Assembly: GCA_964554485.1 (NCBI GenBank) | Contig: CAZKOX010000017.1 | Location: forward strand, 1 to 14,098 | Length of the DNA stretch: 14,098 nt | Direction: 5' to 3' | Origin: JBBQBM01 sp964554485 | GTDB lineage: Bacteria; Patescibacteriota; Saccharimonadia; Saccharimonadales; JAGQMS01 | Shown: positions 1 through 7,050 of the stretch, one piece after another | Numbering within the stretch: position 1 is the stretch's first letter | How the letters are laid out: each line of letters starts with the position of its first letter | The notes under the pieces: model-generated | Seen by the model: the letters and a program-made list of their open reading frames with translations, nothing else | What the model was told of the DNA's origin: nothing | The model's database searches: none | Translations under genes and position numbers: made by a program

Positions 1-14
1 GCGGTCTTGATGAC

Positions 15-67
15 GAACTCACGACTTTACATATTTTGCTTTTTGGCAAAATCTGCGTCGTGGGTTC
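15..67. other. Long imperfect hairpin at window edge
   Basis: Bases 15-25 pair with 57-67 in an 11-bp stem (one G-U if read as plus-strand RNA). A second 7-bp stem, 33-39 with 46-52, sits inside it. The right arm also resembles a tRNA T-arm (GTTCAAG flanked by GTGG/CCAC), but no acceptor or anticodon arm can be found, so I do not call a tRNA. It may be the end of a structured RNA that starts outside the window. Confidence 0.4.
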
Positions 68-87
68 AAGCCACAGAATTTCCAAAT

Positions 88-117
88 AAAAACATCCACG
101 CTGAGGTGGATGTTTTT
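88..117 (-). terminator. Intrinsic terminator after tRNA-Lys
   Basis: A perfect 12-bp inverted repeat (88-99 with 106-117) with a 6-base loop ends in five T on either strand. It lies just past the 3' end of the leftward-transcribed tRNA-Lys. It would also work for rightward transcripts coming from the left edge. Confidence 0.8.
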
Positions 118-120
118 ATA

Positions 121-197
121 TGGAGGGCCCAGTGAGACTTGAACTCACGACACCCTGCTTAAGAGGCAGGTGCTCTAACCAGCTGAGCTATGGGCCC
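121..197 (-). tRNA. tRNA-Lys (anticodon CTT)
   Basis: The minus strand folds into a full cloverleaf. The 7-bp acceptor stem pairs GGGCCCA with TGGGCCC. The D arm has GCTC/GAGC. The anticodon stem CCTGC/GCAGG closes the loop CTCTTAA, giving anticodon CTT, which reads AAG. The T arm GTGAG/CTCAC has loop TTCAAGT. The 3' CCA is encoded (121-123). The discriminator base is T (124), whereas lysine tRNAs usually carry A or G there. A near-consensus promoter lies upstream and a terminator downstream, so it is a single-gene unit. Confidence 0.93.
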
Positions 198-212
198 GTA
201 AATACAGGGGTG

Positions 213-241
213 ATTATACTCTAAAGCACCCCTGTTGTAAA
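213..241 (-). promoter_or_regulatory. Promoter of tRNA-Lys with flanking dyad
   Basis: On the minus strand, TTTACA (236-241) and a perfect TATAAT (213-218) are separated by 17 bases. Transcription would start near 206, a few bases before the tRNA 5' end at 197. A 9-bp inverted repeat (ACAGGGGTG at 204-212 and its complement at 227-235) brackets the -10 box and could be an operator or a leader hairpin. Confidence 0.75.
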
Positions 242-280
242 ACAAATAAACTAGTGTTAAAAGTCGCATTAGGTATGTAT

Positions 281-1069
281 TTATTCCGTTGCGCCCTGGG
301 CGTATGCAGGTGTCATTTCCTTAAACAAACAACCGACTGGGTTTTGGCTGGCTGGATCATAAAGCTCTAGGCCAGATATTTCCTCCCAGCTGTCCTGAGT
401 ACTTCTAAGTTCTGCTAACCATGATTCTTTTACGGATGAGTCTAGTAGGGTGATAGGGCAGATATGTATACCATCAGTGCCCTCCTGGTCCTTATTGACT
501 TGAAACTCAAAACGAAGTAAACCATTGCCTTGTCGGGTAGGGTAACCGATTTGATCGCCAACTTTAACCTTGTCACCTTTTTGAACTTTTAGATCTGATA
601 CATGATCATAACTTATCATCCAATCTGATTGTTCATTTGGCGTTAGGAATACTTCATAATCATTGCTCTCGCTCTGTGCTTTGACAAAAGCAACTTCGCC
701 TTCAATGGCTGAAATCAGTTTCGTGCCTTCTTTTACTGAGGCGAACTCAAAATTAGGGTTATGTCTGACTGGTGTTCCCGGAAGAATATCTCCAAAAATA
801 TACAAGCCCTTATGGCCGCTTTTTGTAAAATCTCGAGTCGCATCATTAGATATGTATAGTTCAGCAAGACTAGCAATCCCTAGGTTATAAATAGTTAACT
901 GCGATTCAGAAGTTACATTATTGCTTATTGAATTCTCATTTTCGTTATTTGTCAGTGTTTTGTTGTTACTCTTTACGACAAATAATGCCGCTACAACAGT
1001 TACCGCAACTAAAATTCCTATAACAAATATTAAAATATGTGCAAAACCAGAACTCTGTTTTTTATACAT
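281..1069 (-). CDS. Membrane-anchored M23-like (degenerate) peptidase-fold protein
   Basis: This is a 262-residue protein with one N-terminal membrane segment (about residues 10-32), a short Asn/Ser-rich linker, and an extracytoplasmic domain. Residues about 85-195 resemble the duplicated hybrid motif of M23 (lysostaphin/LytM) endopeptidases. The clearest match is YDHVSDLKVQKGDKVKVGDQ (residues 154-173), the usual 'Y-H-l...G..V..G..IG' stretch. The expected HLHFE catalytic/zinc motif that follows is LLRFEF (184-189), so both histidines are missing. It is probably a non-catalytic regulator or binding protein at the cell wall rather than a hydrolase (inference). The last about 70 residues match nothing I know. 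The start at 1069 follows a plausible -10 (TACACT) 13 bases upstream, with no Shine-Dalgarno site. It sits between two tRNA genes on the same strand. Confidence 0.7.
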   Translation of the reverse strand: MYKKQSSGFAHILIFVIGILVAVTVVAALFVVKSNNKTLTNNENENSISNNVTSESQLTIYNLGIASLAELYISNDATRDFTKSGHKGLYIFGDILPGTPVRHNPNFEFASVKEGTKLISAIEGEVAFVKAQSESNDYEVFLTPNEQSDWMISYDHVSDLKVQKGDKVKVGDQIGYPTRQGNGLLRFEFQVNKDQEGTDGIHICPITLLDSSVKESWLAELRSTQDSWEEISGLELYDPASQNPVGCLFKEMTPAYAQGATE

Positions 1070-1166
1070 TTCTAAATGATAGTGTATATGTTTAACGCTC
1101 GCAATAAAGATCAGGCTTAAAGTATTCTTGGTTCAGTAAAAAAAGTAGGTTGATTATTGGAATTAA

Positions 1167-1192
1167 AAAAGACGTCGTCCGTGACGTCTTTT
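1167..1192 (-). terminator. Intrinsic terminator after tRNA-Arg
   Basis: A 10-bp perfect stem (1167-1176 with 1183-1192) with a 6-base loop ends in a T run. It lies 14 bases past the CCA end of the leftward tRNA-Arg. The A/T tails make it potentially bidirectional. Confidence 0.8.
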
Positions 1193-1205
1193 AATGAAAA
1201 TTACT

Positions 1206-1287
1206 TGGTGCGCTCGGAGGGATTCGAACCCCCGACCTACTGTTCCGAAGACAGTCGANNNNNNNNNNCCAACTGAGCTACGAGCGC
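1206..1287 (-). tRNA. tRNA-Arg (anticodon TCG), interrupted by assembly gap
   Basis: The acceptor stem GCGCTCG/CGAGCGC, discriminator A, encoded CCA (1206-1208), T arm with TTCGAAT, and anticodon stem ACTGT/ACAGT are intact. The loop CTTCGGA gives anticodon TCG (reads CGA). Ten N (1259-1268) replace the 3' half of the D arm. With the Ns counted the gene is 82 bases, about five longer than a normal tRNA of this class, so the N count is likely a placeholder. Bases TCG (minus strand) next to the gap do not complete a normal D stem and may be contig-end error. Confidence 0.88.
1259..1268. other. Assembly gap (10 N)
   Basis: Ten undetermined bases lie inside the D-arm half of tRNA-Arg. From the expected tRNA length the real gap is probably about 5 bases. 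Confidence 0.97.
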
Positions 1288-1295
1288 GTAATCAG

Positions 1296-1304
1296 ATTAT
1301 ACCA
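1296..1304 (-). promoter_or_regulatory. Extended -10 promoter of tRNA-Arg
   Basis: The minus strand carries TGG followed by TATAAT (TATAAT at 1296-1301), an extended -10 element, 8 bases before the tRNA 5' end. No good -35 hexamer is visible, which is usual for extended -10 promoters. Confidence 0.55.
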
Positions 1305-1316
1305 GATGAACAGGGG

Positions 1317-2948
1317 TTATTTGGTGCCTAGTTTATTTCGAAGGTCGGGGATGGTGACCGAGAATGTCGAGCCAACGTTTAACTGACTCTCAATATTAAA
1401 GCTAGCATCTATTATCCTGGCTAATTTTTTTGTTATGTATAGCCCAAGCCCGGTACCACTATTTTCGCGGGTTCGAAAATCTTCAGATCGGAAAAATTTA
1501 TCAAAAATCTTTTGCTGGTCGGTTTTTGAAATACCAATCCCAGTATCTTTAACAGAGAAAGTTATGCCATTTGGTGCCTTGGTAACGCTAAGGGTAATTG
1601 AACCTTCTTTGGTGTATTTTTGGGCATTGGTAATAAGATTCTGTAGAATTTCGCGAACATACAGGTGGTTTGAGACAACAGATTTTGGAATATCACTAGC
1701 AATAACTGTTTGAAGCTTAAGGCCTTTGCCCTCAATTTCTCCACGGTAGTCATTTGCCAATGCTTCAAGAAGTTCTTTGGGGTCAAATTCTTCGGGGTTT
1801 AGGTCAAGCTTACCGCGTTCGGCTCGAGAAAGGGTTGAAAGATCATTTAGCATACTAGCAAGATACAGTGCTTCGTCATGAGCAGTTTTTAATGAAGTTT
1901 TGATGGACTCGATATCCTTGGTGCTACTTGCTACAAATTGGGCATTGGAAATACTAGCTTCTGTAATAGTTACCGGTGTGCGAAGTTCGTGGCTAATAAC
2001 TGATATAAATTCGTCACGTTCTTCTTCAAGTGATTTTTCTCGGGTGATGTCGCGCAGTGTTAATATAAATCCTTCTTCTTGATTACTGCCAAAACCAAGT
2101 CGCACCTGCGATACAAAGGTTCGAACACTAATTAGTTCGCCGTCAGGATATCGAAGGTATAAATTGTCGGCACTTATGTTTGAATTTTTTTGAAGTGATA
2201 AAGTCAGGATATCGAGTGGTTTTCGCTCTTCGTTTAAGATATTTAAAACGTCGCGGAGATCTTTTCCGGTTAGGTCCTGGTTGGTGTCGATAATATTAAG
2301 TGCTGCGGCATTATAAAGCGTAATCTTTCCTTCTGGGTCTGTAGCAATCACAGCGTCGGCCATACTGTTAATAAGAGTTTTAATACGCTCATGTTCAAGC
2401 TTGGCCTTGCTGATGTTTGTCTCTAACTCTCGACTGTTTCGATCGGTCGCCTCTACTGTATCTGTGAAAAATAGGGCCACGGCAGTGGTTACGCCTAGTT
2501 GAATTAGTGCTGGAAGAAACATAGTTCGCGAAATTCCCACCGAAGACTGATGGCTAATCCATAGTTGCTGTAATTCAAGAACCAGTGCGAATATTACAAG
2601 ACTGCCAATCGTGGCTCTCAAACCGTAATAAAAGCTTGTTAAGAACAAAATAATAAACCAGGTGTAGCTAAAAGTGCTGGCGACTGGAGCAAAAAATACT
2701 ATCCCACTAGAAATTAACAGATAGTAGAGCCCAATATGCAACTTGGGGTGCTTGTTGATATTGAAACTATTAGAGTAGCGAGCAAGACCAAGCAAGGCGA
2801 TTAAAACTATCAATACAATCAATACTATGCGAGTAGTATCAGACGACTCCTTATCTAAGAAAACGCCAATACCAGCAACAACAGCCACCATTACATGTGA
2901 CACAAGGGTGCTTTCGTGATGAAGCCTACGCAGTAATTTATTTTTCAT
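1317..2948 (-). CDS. Membrane PAS sensor histidine kinase
   Basis: This 543-residue kinase autophosphorylates on a histidine and passes the phosphate to a response regulator. The N-terminal part (residues about 18-162) holds around five or six hydrophobic segments with very short loops. A helix (165-190) leads to a PAS domain (about 191-305), then HisKA with the H box SHELRTPVT (His320). The HATPase domain has its N box at 431-442 (N437, N441), DTGIG (468-472), FDKFFR and GTGLGL (498-503), so it looks active. TATAAT lies 12 bases before the ATG and no Shine-Dalgarno is visible, suggesting a leader of only a few bases. No regulator is fused or directly adjacent. The receiver at 3877-4242 is the nearest candidate partner, separated by the divergent folD. 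The ligand is unknown. Confidence 0.9.
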   Translation of the reverse strand: MKNKLLRRLHHESTLVSHVMVAVVAGIGVFLDKESSDTTRIVLIVLIVLIALLGLARYSNSFNINKHPKLHIGLYYLLISSGIVFFAPVASTFSYTWFIILFLTSFYYGLRATIGSLVIFALVLELQQLWISHQSSVGISRTMFLPALIQLGVTTAVALFFTDTVEATDRNSRELETNISKAKLEHERIKTLINSMADAVIATDPEGKITLYNAAALNIIDTNQDLTGKDLRDVLNILNEERKPLDILTLSLQKNSNISADNLYLRYPDGELISVRTFVSQVRLGFGSNQEEGFILTLRDITREKSLEEERDEFISVISHELRTPVTITEASISNAQFVASSTKDIESIKTSLKTAHDEALYLASMLNDLSTLSRAERGKLDLNPEEFDPKELLEALANDYRGEIEGKGLKLQTVIASDIPKSVVSNHLYVREILQNLITNAQKYTKEGSITLSVTKAPNGITFSVKDTGIGISKTDQQKIFDKFFRSEDFRTRENSGTGLGLYITKKLARIIDASFNIESQLNVGSTFSVTIPDLRNKLGTK

Positions 2949-2960
2949 TCAATTAAATAC

Positions 2961-2966
2961 ATTATA
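2961..2966 (-). promoter_or_regulatory. -10 box of the membrane histidine kinase
   Basis: A perfect TATAAT on the minus strand ends 12 bases before the start codon, which places the transcript start about 5-6 bases before the ATG. The -35 region is poor. It shares the short divergent region 2949-3046 with the folD promoter. Confidence 0.5.
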
Positions 2967-3034
2967 GCGAGCTTATGCTTATTATCCACGCTTCCTTCCA
3001 GCATCGAAACTAGCTCAAGTGTGGAATGCATGGG

Positions 3035-3040
3035 TATACT
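3035..3040 (+). promoter_or_regulatory. -10 box of folD (leaderless start)
   Basis: TATACT ends six bases before the ATG at 3047, so the expected transcript start coincides with the start codon itself. There is no Shine-Dalgarno site and no clear -35. This arrangement favours the start at 3047 over the in-frame ATG at 3026, which would lie upstream of the promoter's -10 box. Confidence 0.5.
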
Positions 3041-3046
3041 ATTGAG

Positions 3047-3859
3047 ATGAAAGAGCTCAATGGTCAGGAAATAGTTGATTTTGTTAAACAGCGCCAACTT
3101 CGAGTTTCTCGTAGTCTGCGTCAGGCTAGTCAGGCAACTCCGAAGCTGGCTATTATCCGCACCAATCCAAATCCGGTTGTAGATACTTATATGAAGCTAA
3201 AAAAGCAGTATGGTGAAGATATCGAGGCGATTGTTGAAGTAGTTGATATTGATCAGTCAGAAGCCATCGCCGAAATTAATAAGCTCAACAAAGATGATTC
3301 GGTGAAGGGCATTATCGTTCAGTTGCCACTCGTAGACATAAAAGATACCGACAAGATATTGGCTACAGTCGACCCGAGTAAGGACGTCGATGGCTTGGCG
3401 CCAGAAACCAAATTTACGCCACCTACAGTTGTTGCAATTGATTGGTTGCTTGTTGGCCACAATATTAATCTGTTAGGTAAAAAGATAGTTATTGTTGGAA
3501 AGGGTAGATTAGTCGGAGCGCCACTACTTAAGTATTGGCTAACGTCAGGACTTGATGTTTCGGCTATTGATGAAAACACTAAGGACTTAAAGCTGGCTTT
3601 AAAAGATGCAGATGTAATAGTTTCAGCTACAGGGCAGGCGGGGTTAATAAAATCAGATATGGTAAAAACTGCAGCTATCGTAGTCGATGCAGGAGTTTCG
3701 ACGGGTACTAATGGGCTGGTGGGAGATGTGGATGATGACGTTCGTGTACGCAGCGACATTCAAATAACACCAAAAAAAGGCGGTGTAGGTCCTCTAACTA
3801 TTTCGGCTTTGTTTGAGAATCTACTAATTGCAACCGGACAGCAAGCTAAAAATACTTAA
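3047..3859 (+). CDS. folD: Bifunctional methylene-THF dehydrogenase/cyclohydrolase FolD
   Basis: FolD oxidises 5,10-methylene-THF with NADP+ and hydrolyses the methenyl product to 10-formyl-THF, supplying one-carbon units for purines and formyl-Met-tRNA in the cytosol. Counting from 3047 it has 270 residues, slightly short for the family (about 285). Recognisable family features are TYMKLKK (the Tyr and Lys of the Y..K catalytic motif), GIIVQLPL, KDVDGL (catalytic Asp) and GGVGPLT near the C terminus. Two motifs are altered: the usual GRSxxVGxP dinucleotide turn reads GKGRLVGAP, and the usual PCTPxG reads FTPPTV. The fold and active-site core are kept, so I expect activity, but cofactor choice could differ. 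An ATG at 3026 adds seven residues but sits upstream of the likely -10 box. It is convergent with the receiver gene and shares a terminator with it. Confidence 0.92.
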   Translation: MKELNGQEIVDFVKQRQLRVSRSLRQASQATPKLAIIRTNPNPVVDTYMKLKKQYGEDIEAIVEVVDIDQSEAIAEINKLNKDDSVKGIIVQLPLVDIKDTDKILATVDPSKDVDGLAPETKFTPPTVVAIDWLLVGHNINLLGKKIVIVGKGRLVGAPLLKYWLTSGLDVSAIDENTKDLKLALKDADVIVSATGQAGLIKSDMVKTAAIVVDAGVSTGTNGLVGDVDDDVRVRSDIQITPKKGGVGPLTISALFENLLIATGQQAKNT

Positions 3860-3873
3860 CACGTTAAGTATTT
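3850..3873. terminator. Bidirectional terminator between folD and receiver gene
   Basis: A 10-bp perfect stem (3850-3859 with 3864-3873) with a 4-base loop has A/T tails on both sides. It includes the folD stop codon and ends three bases before the stop of the convergent receiver gene, so it serves both. Confidence 0.65.
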
Positions 3874-3876
3874 ATT

Positions 3877-4242
3877 TTAAGCTAAGCTTTTCTTGACAAT
3901 GTCGGCTACTTGGCGCGGCGTCATCTCGGCCTTTACGATAAACGCTGTCACGTTCAGATCTTTAAGTTTTGGCGGCGCTTCTTGTTCACCCATATTAGTT
4001 AGGATAATTACCTTTAAATCCTTGCCCCAATTAGTAGCGCGTAGTTTTTCAAGTACTTCGTCGCCGTTCATCTCGGGCATCATAATATCGAGCAGTACGA
4101 TATCTGGCTTCATGGTTTCGAGTAATACTAAGCCAATTTTTCCGTTTTCGGCGGTCTGAACCGAAAAGCCTTCAGCTTCAAACTTTATTCGGTACATTTG
4201 GGCGATCGCTTGATCATCCTCAATTATGGCAATACTAGACAT
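3877..4242 (-). CDS. Stand-alone CheY-like response regulator receiver
   Basis: This 121-residue protein is a single receiver domain with no output domain. It has the acidic pocket EDD (8-10), the phosphoacceptor Asp52 in LLDIMMPEMNG, the switch threonine T82 (IILTN) and the conserved Lys104. It should accept phosphate from a histidine kinase and act through protein contacts or as a phosphate relay; either kinase in this window could be the donor (inference). The promoter ends six bases before the ATG, so the transcript is probably leaderless. The gene lies downstream of the DUF2156/EamA operon but has its own promoter. The stop is TAA at 3877. Confidence 0.92.
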   Translation of the reverse strand: MSSIAIIEDDQAIAQMYRIKFEAEGFSVQTAENGKIGLVLLETMKPDIVLLDIMMPEMNGDEVLEKLRATNWGKDLKVIILTNMGEQEAPPKLKDLNVTAFIVKAEMTPRQVADIVKKSLA

Positions 4243-4248
4243 GAGGGC

Positions 4249-4278
4249 ATTATGACAAAGTTAATCTTAAAAAAGCAA
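4249..4278 (-). promoter_or_regulatory. Promoter of receiver gene (leaderless)
   Basis: On the minus strand TTGCTT (4273-4278) and CATAAT (4249-4254) are 18 bases apart. Only six bases separate the -10 box from the ATG at 4242, so transcription would start at or next to the start codon. Confidence 0.6.
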
Positions 4279-4288
4279 ATTGCTTATT
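4269..4288 (-). terminator. Weak terminator-like hairpin after EamA gene
   Basis: On the minus strand AAGC-AATTT-GCTT is followed by a run of T, directly after the EamA stop codon. The stem is short (4 bp plus weak A-T pairs beyond a mismatch). It overlaps the -35 box of the receiver promoter, so read-through is possible. Confidence 0.35.
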
Positions 4289-4289
4289 T

Positions 4290-5213
4290 TTATTTCTGAA
4301 ACACACCACTAAGCATCGCAGATCCTATGCAGACGAGTATCACAGCACCAATTTCCATAACTACCTTGATAACTCTTTTTTGTTTTTGCGGGGGACCATT
4401 AATTTTTAGTCCAAAGAATGAAAGTACAGCCACTAATATAACAGTTATCAGGGGTTGCGCCGATAGCACACCTTGAACAAGCGCGATCGGTCCGATTACA
4501 AGCGCGTATCTAAGAGCCAGCGTGCCGCCTAGCGACAGACCTTCGTTAAATCCCAAGACGCCGGTTGTTCGACTAAAGTTTTTGCGCAGTTTTTTTAGCT
4601 CACGCCGTACTTTTTTTGAAAGTATTAAGATAATAACCCCTGCGATAAGCGTGCTAGAGTATTCCGAAATCGCTAGACTTAAGAAACTTGAATTTTCAGC
4701 ACCAAACTTAAACACAGCGTCACTAAGGCTAACAAGCATTGATGCTGCCGCCATCATAAGCAATGTGTCGGCTCGGAGTGACCACTTTTTTTCTTTTTCC
4801 TCGAGAGAAATAATTACTGAAGCAATACCAACGATTACAAGCCCGGCTATCTGGATGGCTGCGGGCTGTTCGTTGAAGTATGTAATTCCGATAATAAAGT
4901 TAAAAGGAAGAATAAGCTGAAATAATGTGGATATTAGTGCTGTGTCGGCTTTTCTTAGGGCTACGTAGTATATCTGATAAGCTGCCATCAACATCCAGCC
5001 TGCCGACAAACCAGTTATAAAGGTTCGGGAATCCGGGATTTCACTAAAAAATAAAATAAATATTAATAAAAATGGAGCTCCAGCGATTGCCGCTGCGGCA
5101 GTAAGAGTTAACGTTGATACATTCTTAAAGTAACGAGTCAGTAGAAACTTATCTGTTAGGACGCTGCCAGAAAACAGTGTGGCGGCAATGAATGCATAAA
5201 AAAACCAGCTCAT
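4290..5213 (-). CDS. EamA/DMT-family membrane transporter
   Basis: The 307-residue protein is almost entirely hydrophobic, with about ten predicted membrane helices arranged as two five-helix repeats, the layout of the EamA (drug/metabolite transporter) superfamily. Residues about 4-135 form the first repeat, ending in the family-like stretch LPFNFIIGITYFNEQP (Pro, Gly and a helix-end Glu). A basic loop (about 199-214, rich in Lys/Arg) separates parts of the second repeat. Substrate cannot be told from sequence; family members export amino acids, metabolites or drugs. The start is one base past the stop of the DUF2156 gene, so the two are translationally linked in an operon. Their products may handle related compounds (inference). 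Confidence 0.82.
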   Translation of the reverse strand: MSWFFYAFIAATLFSGSVLTDKFLLTRYFKNVSTLTLTAAAAIAGAPFLLIFILFFSEIPDSRTFITGLSAGWMLMAAYQIYYVALRKADTALISTLFQLILPFNFIIGITYFNEQPAAIQIAGLVIVGIASVIISLEEKEKKWSLRADTLLMMAAASMLVSLSDAVFKFGAENSSFLSLAISEYSSTLIAGVIILILSKKVRRELKKLRKNFSRTTGVLGFNEGLSLGGTLALRYALVIGPIALVQGVLSAQPLITVILVAVLSFFGLKINGPPQKQKRVIKVVMEIGAVILVCIGSAMLSGVFQK

Positions 5214-5214
5214 A

Positions 5215-6162
5215 CTACGCCGCTCCCGCTAGAGCGTGATGAGCTATAACGTGTGGTTGATGCTTAACTTTATATTTTTTATGAAAACCGATCGGACGGT
5301 ATGACATTTTTGATTTTCTAAGACCCTCATGCCCGAGGTCTTGGCAGATATTTAGATATTCATAGCCTTCGTCGTTCAAATAACGGCAGAGATTATGATT
5401 CATATATTCATAAATACCCATGCGGTCTTTATCACCTTTTTCGAAATGACCAATAACCGTGCGGCCGTGGACTTTTTCGATTATCGTAAATGCCTCTAAG
5501 ACGCCGTCGATACTAACACCGTAAGCTTCTAGTTCTATGTCTTTATGATGTTTGATGGCTTTTTCGATTGCTGCAAATTCAGCGATTATGTCACTGGGCT
5601 GTTTCTCGAGCGGCATTATCCATCTTTCAATAACATTACGTATCTGTGAAATTGTGTCTGGATCTGATAAGTCTAGTTTATGAAAATACGCTTTTTCTTT
5701 ATACAAATCGGAGAAGTGATTAACTTTTTGTCGTTTTCCCTCGATATCATTTCCTTCGAGGCTTGCTAGTAATGGCACTGAGATGATGTAGTCACTATTA
5801 TCATTATCGACTTCAATATCAAGCAGTGTCTTGTTCTTAATCTGAGAAATGACATGTTCAGGGACGGTGCTAAGGCTAGGGTGAAGATCATTATTTATCG
5901 AATAATGGATTAGCTCCTGGATAGTATCGTCGATATTATTACTGCCGATTAAACTCAAATAATGTTTTTGAGTTTTGAAATCTAGGAACTGAATAATTAG
6001 ATTACTATTCAAAATACTGAGCATAACTGGCTTGGCGACATCCCAGATGAACATGTTAGCAAAACTAAATTCACTGTATGTCGGAAATCTTTCAAAGAAC
6101 TCATTAACAACGTCCTTGTGACTAAGATCAAGTTTTGTAAATTTTGGAAACTGTGGAATCAT
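5215..6162 (-). CDS. DUF2156 (GNAT-like) domain protein
   Basis: This 315-residue soluble protein resembles DUF2156, the two-GNAT-fold family that includes the C-terminal domain of phosphatidylglycerol lysyltransferases (MprF). Supporting features are the N-terminal TYSEFSFANMFIW (28-40), a typical opening for this family, and the C-terminal QDLGHEGLRKSKMSYRPIGF followed by a basic KKYKV end. It has no membrane domain, unlike full MprF. The likely activity is transfer of an acyl or aminoacyl group, but the substrate is unknown. It is first in an operon with the EamA transporter. Two TATAAT boxes lie 25-38 bases upstream of the start, in a region divergent from the 6241 operon. No Shine-Dalgarno is visible. 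Confidence 0.78.
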   Translation of the reverse strand: MIPQFPKFTKLDLSHKDVVNEFFERFPTYSEFSFANMFIWDVAKPVMLSILNSNLIIQFLDFKTQKHYLSLIGSNNIDDTIQELIHYSINNDLHPSLSTVPEHVISQIKNKTLLDIEVDNDNSDYIISVPLLASLEGNDIEGKRQKVNHFSDLYKEKAYFHKLDLSDPDTISQIRNVIERWIMPLEKQPSDIIAEFAAIEKAIKHHKDIELEAYGVSIDGVLEAFTIIEKVHGRTVIGHFEKGDKDRMGIYEYMNHNLCRYLNDEGYEYLNICQDLGHEGLRKSKMSYRPIGFHKKYKVKHQPHVIAHHALAGAA

Positions 6163-6186
6163 TTTTGTTTTTTACTGATTACGTTT

Positions 6187-6200
6187 ATTATAGCATTATA
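6187..6200 (-). promoter_or_regulatory. Double -10 box upstream of DUF2156 gene
   Basis: Two perfect TATAAT hexamers on the minus strand (6187-6192 and 6195-6200) are separated by two bases. -35 matches are poor for both. The region 6163-6240 is divergent and must also drive the plus-strand operon starting at 6241, for which I cannot point to a convincing -10. Confidence 0.45.
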
Positions 6201-6240
6201 TGGAAAACGGTTAGCTAGGCAGAAATAAACAGGGTAACTT

Positions 6241-7047
6241 ATGAAAAAAGTAGTATTATTCACACTTTTTGGAGCCTTCTTCGTCTATTGGGCGGCACTT
6301 CGTATCACCGGTGCTGATCCAGACTCTACGGTATCAACAGTATTTAGTAGTTCGTATATTGTTGTGGCGCTACTAGGTGGCCTGTTTGGTTTAAAAAAAG
6401 CTAAATACTGGGGTGGATTTAAGAGCCTTTTAGGTAGAAGTCTTGGGTTTTTATCGCTCGGGCTGATTCTTACGACACTAGGGTCGCTGACTTTAACATT
6501 TTTCTATTACGTTCTTAATAAAGAACCGTCGTATCCTTCGATAGCCGAGGTCTTTTATATATCGGGCATTGTCTCATATATAGCCGGAGTGTTTTGCTTA
6601 TCAAGAACAATACGATCTTGGAGTTTACTCAAAGGCAAAGGGCTAATCAAGAAAATATTATTGATTTTTGTTCCACTTGCAATGGTGGGATTGACGACAT
6701 CAATATTCATCAGTAGATATGCAACTGAAGGTGTGTCTCTTTCGGTGCTTATTACAGATTATGTGTATGCATTTTCTCAGGCAATCTATGCATTTATCGC
6801 AATCGCAATACTAATAAACTCATCAAGGTTATTTGGCGGTCAACTACATAAAGCAGTTGTTGTACTGGTTGTGGCGTTGATATTCCAATATGTCGCAGAT
6901 TATAACTACTCATATCAGATACTATCTGGCACCTGGCAAACCGCAGGATACGGCGAACTACTGTATTTGTCCGCATATTCCTTAATTGGCTTAAGCGTTT
7001 TGTTGTTTGATGTCAAAACATCTAAAGCTGTGTCAGAGGGGGTATAG
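6241..7047 (+). CDS. Multi-spanning membrane sensor-like protein
   Basis: The 268-residue protein has about eight hydrophobic helices (roughly 2-20, 35-51, 66-90, 103-121, 138-158, 168-192, 204-222, 237-256) and no enzymatic domain. The segment YPSIAEVFYISG (98-109) resembles a short motif found in membrane sensor modules fused to kinases and GGDEF proteins (from memory, unverified). It is followed after three bases by a 92-residue protein and then a soluble histidine kinase that lacks its own membrane part. I infer that it is the detached membrane input of that kinase. The ATG at 6241 has a weak AGGG nine bases upstream. No ligand can be inferred. Confidence 0.75.
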   Translation: MKKVVLFTLFGAFFVYWAALRITGADPDSTVSTVFSSSYIVVALLGGLFGLKKAKYWGGFKSLLGRSLGFLSLGLILTTLGSLTLTFFYYVLNKEPSYPSIAEVFYISGIVSYIAGVFCLSRTIRSWSLLKGKGLIKKILLIFVPLAMVGLTTSIFISRYATEGVSLSVLITDYVYAFSQAIYAFIAIAILINSSRLFGGQLHKAVVVLVVALIFQYVADYNYSYQILSGTWQTAGYGELLYLSAYSLIGLSVLLFDVKTSKAVSEGV

Positions 7048-7050
7048 GGC

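Noticed and set aside
51..84. Possible plus-strand tRNA ending near 84 with TTCAAGC and CCA
   Set aside because: The T stem mispairs with standard spacing and no anticodon or D arm can be found to the left.
3026..3046. Upstream ATG for FolD adding seven residues
   Set aside because: The likely -10 box (3035-3040) lies between the two ATGs, and family alignment begins at MKELNGQEIV.
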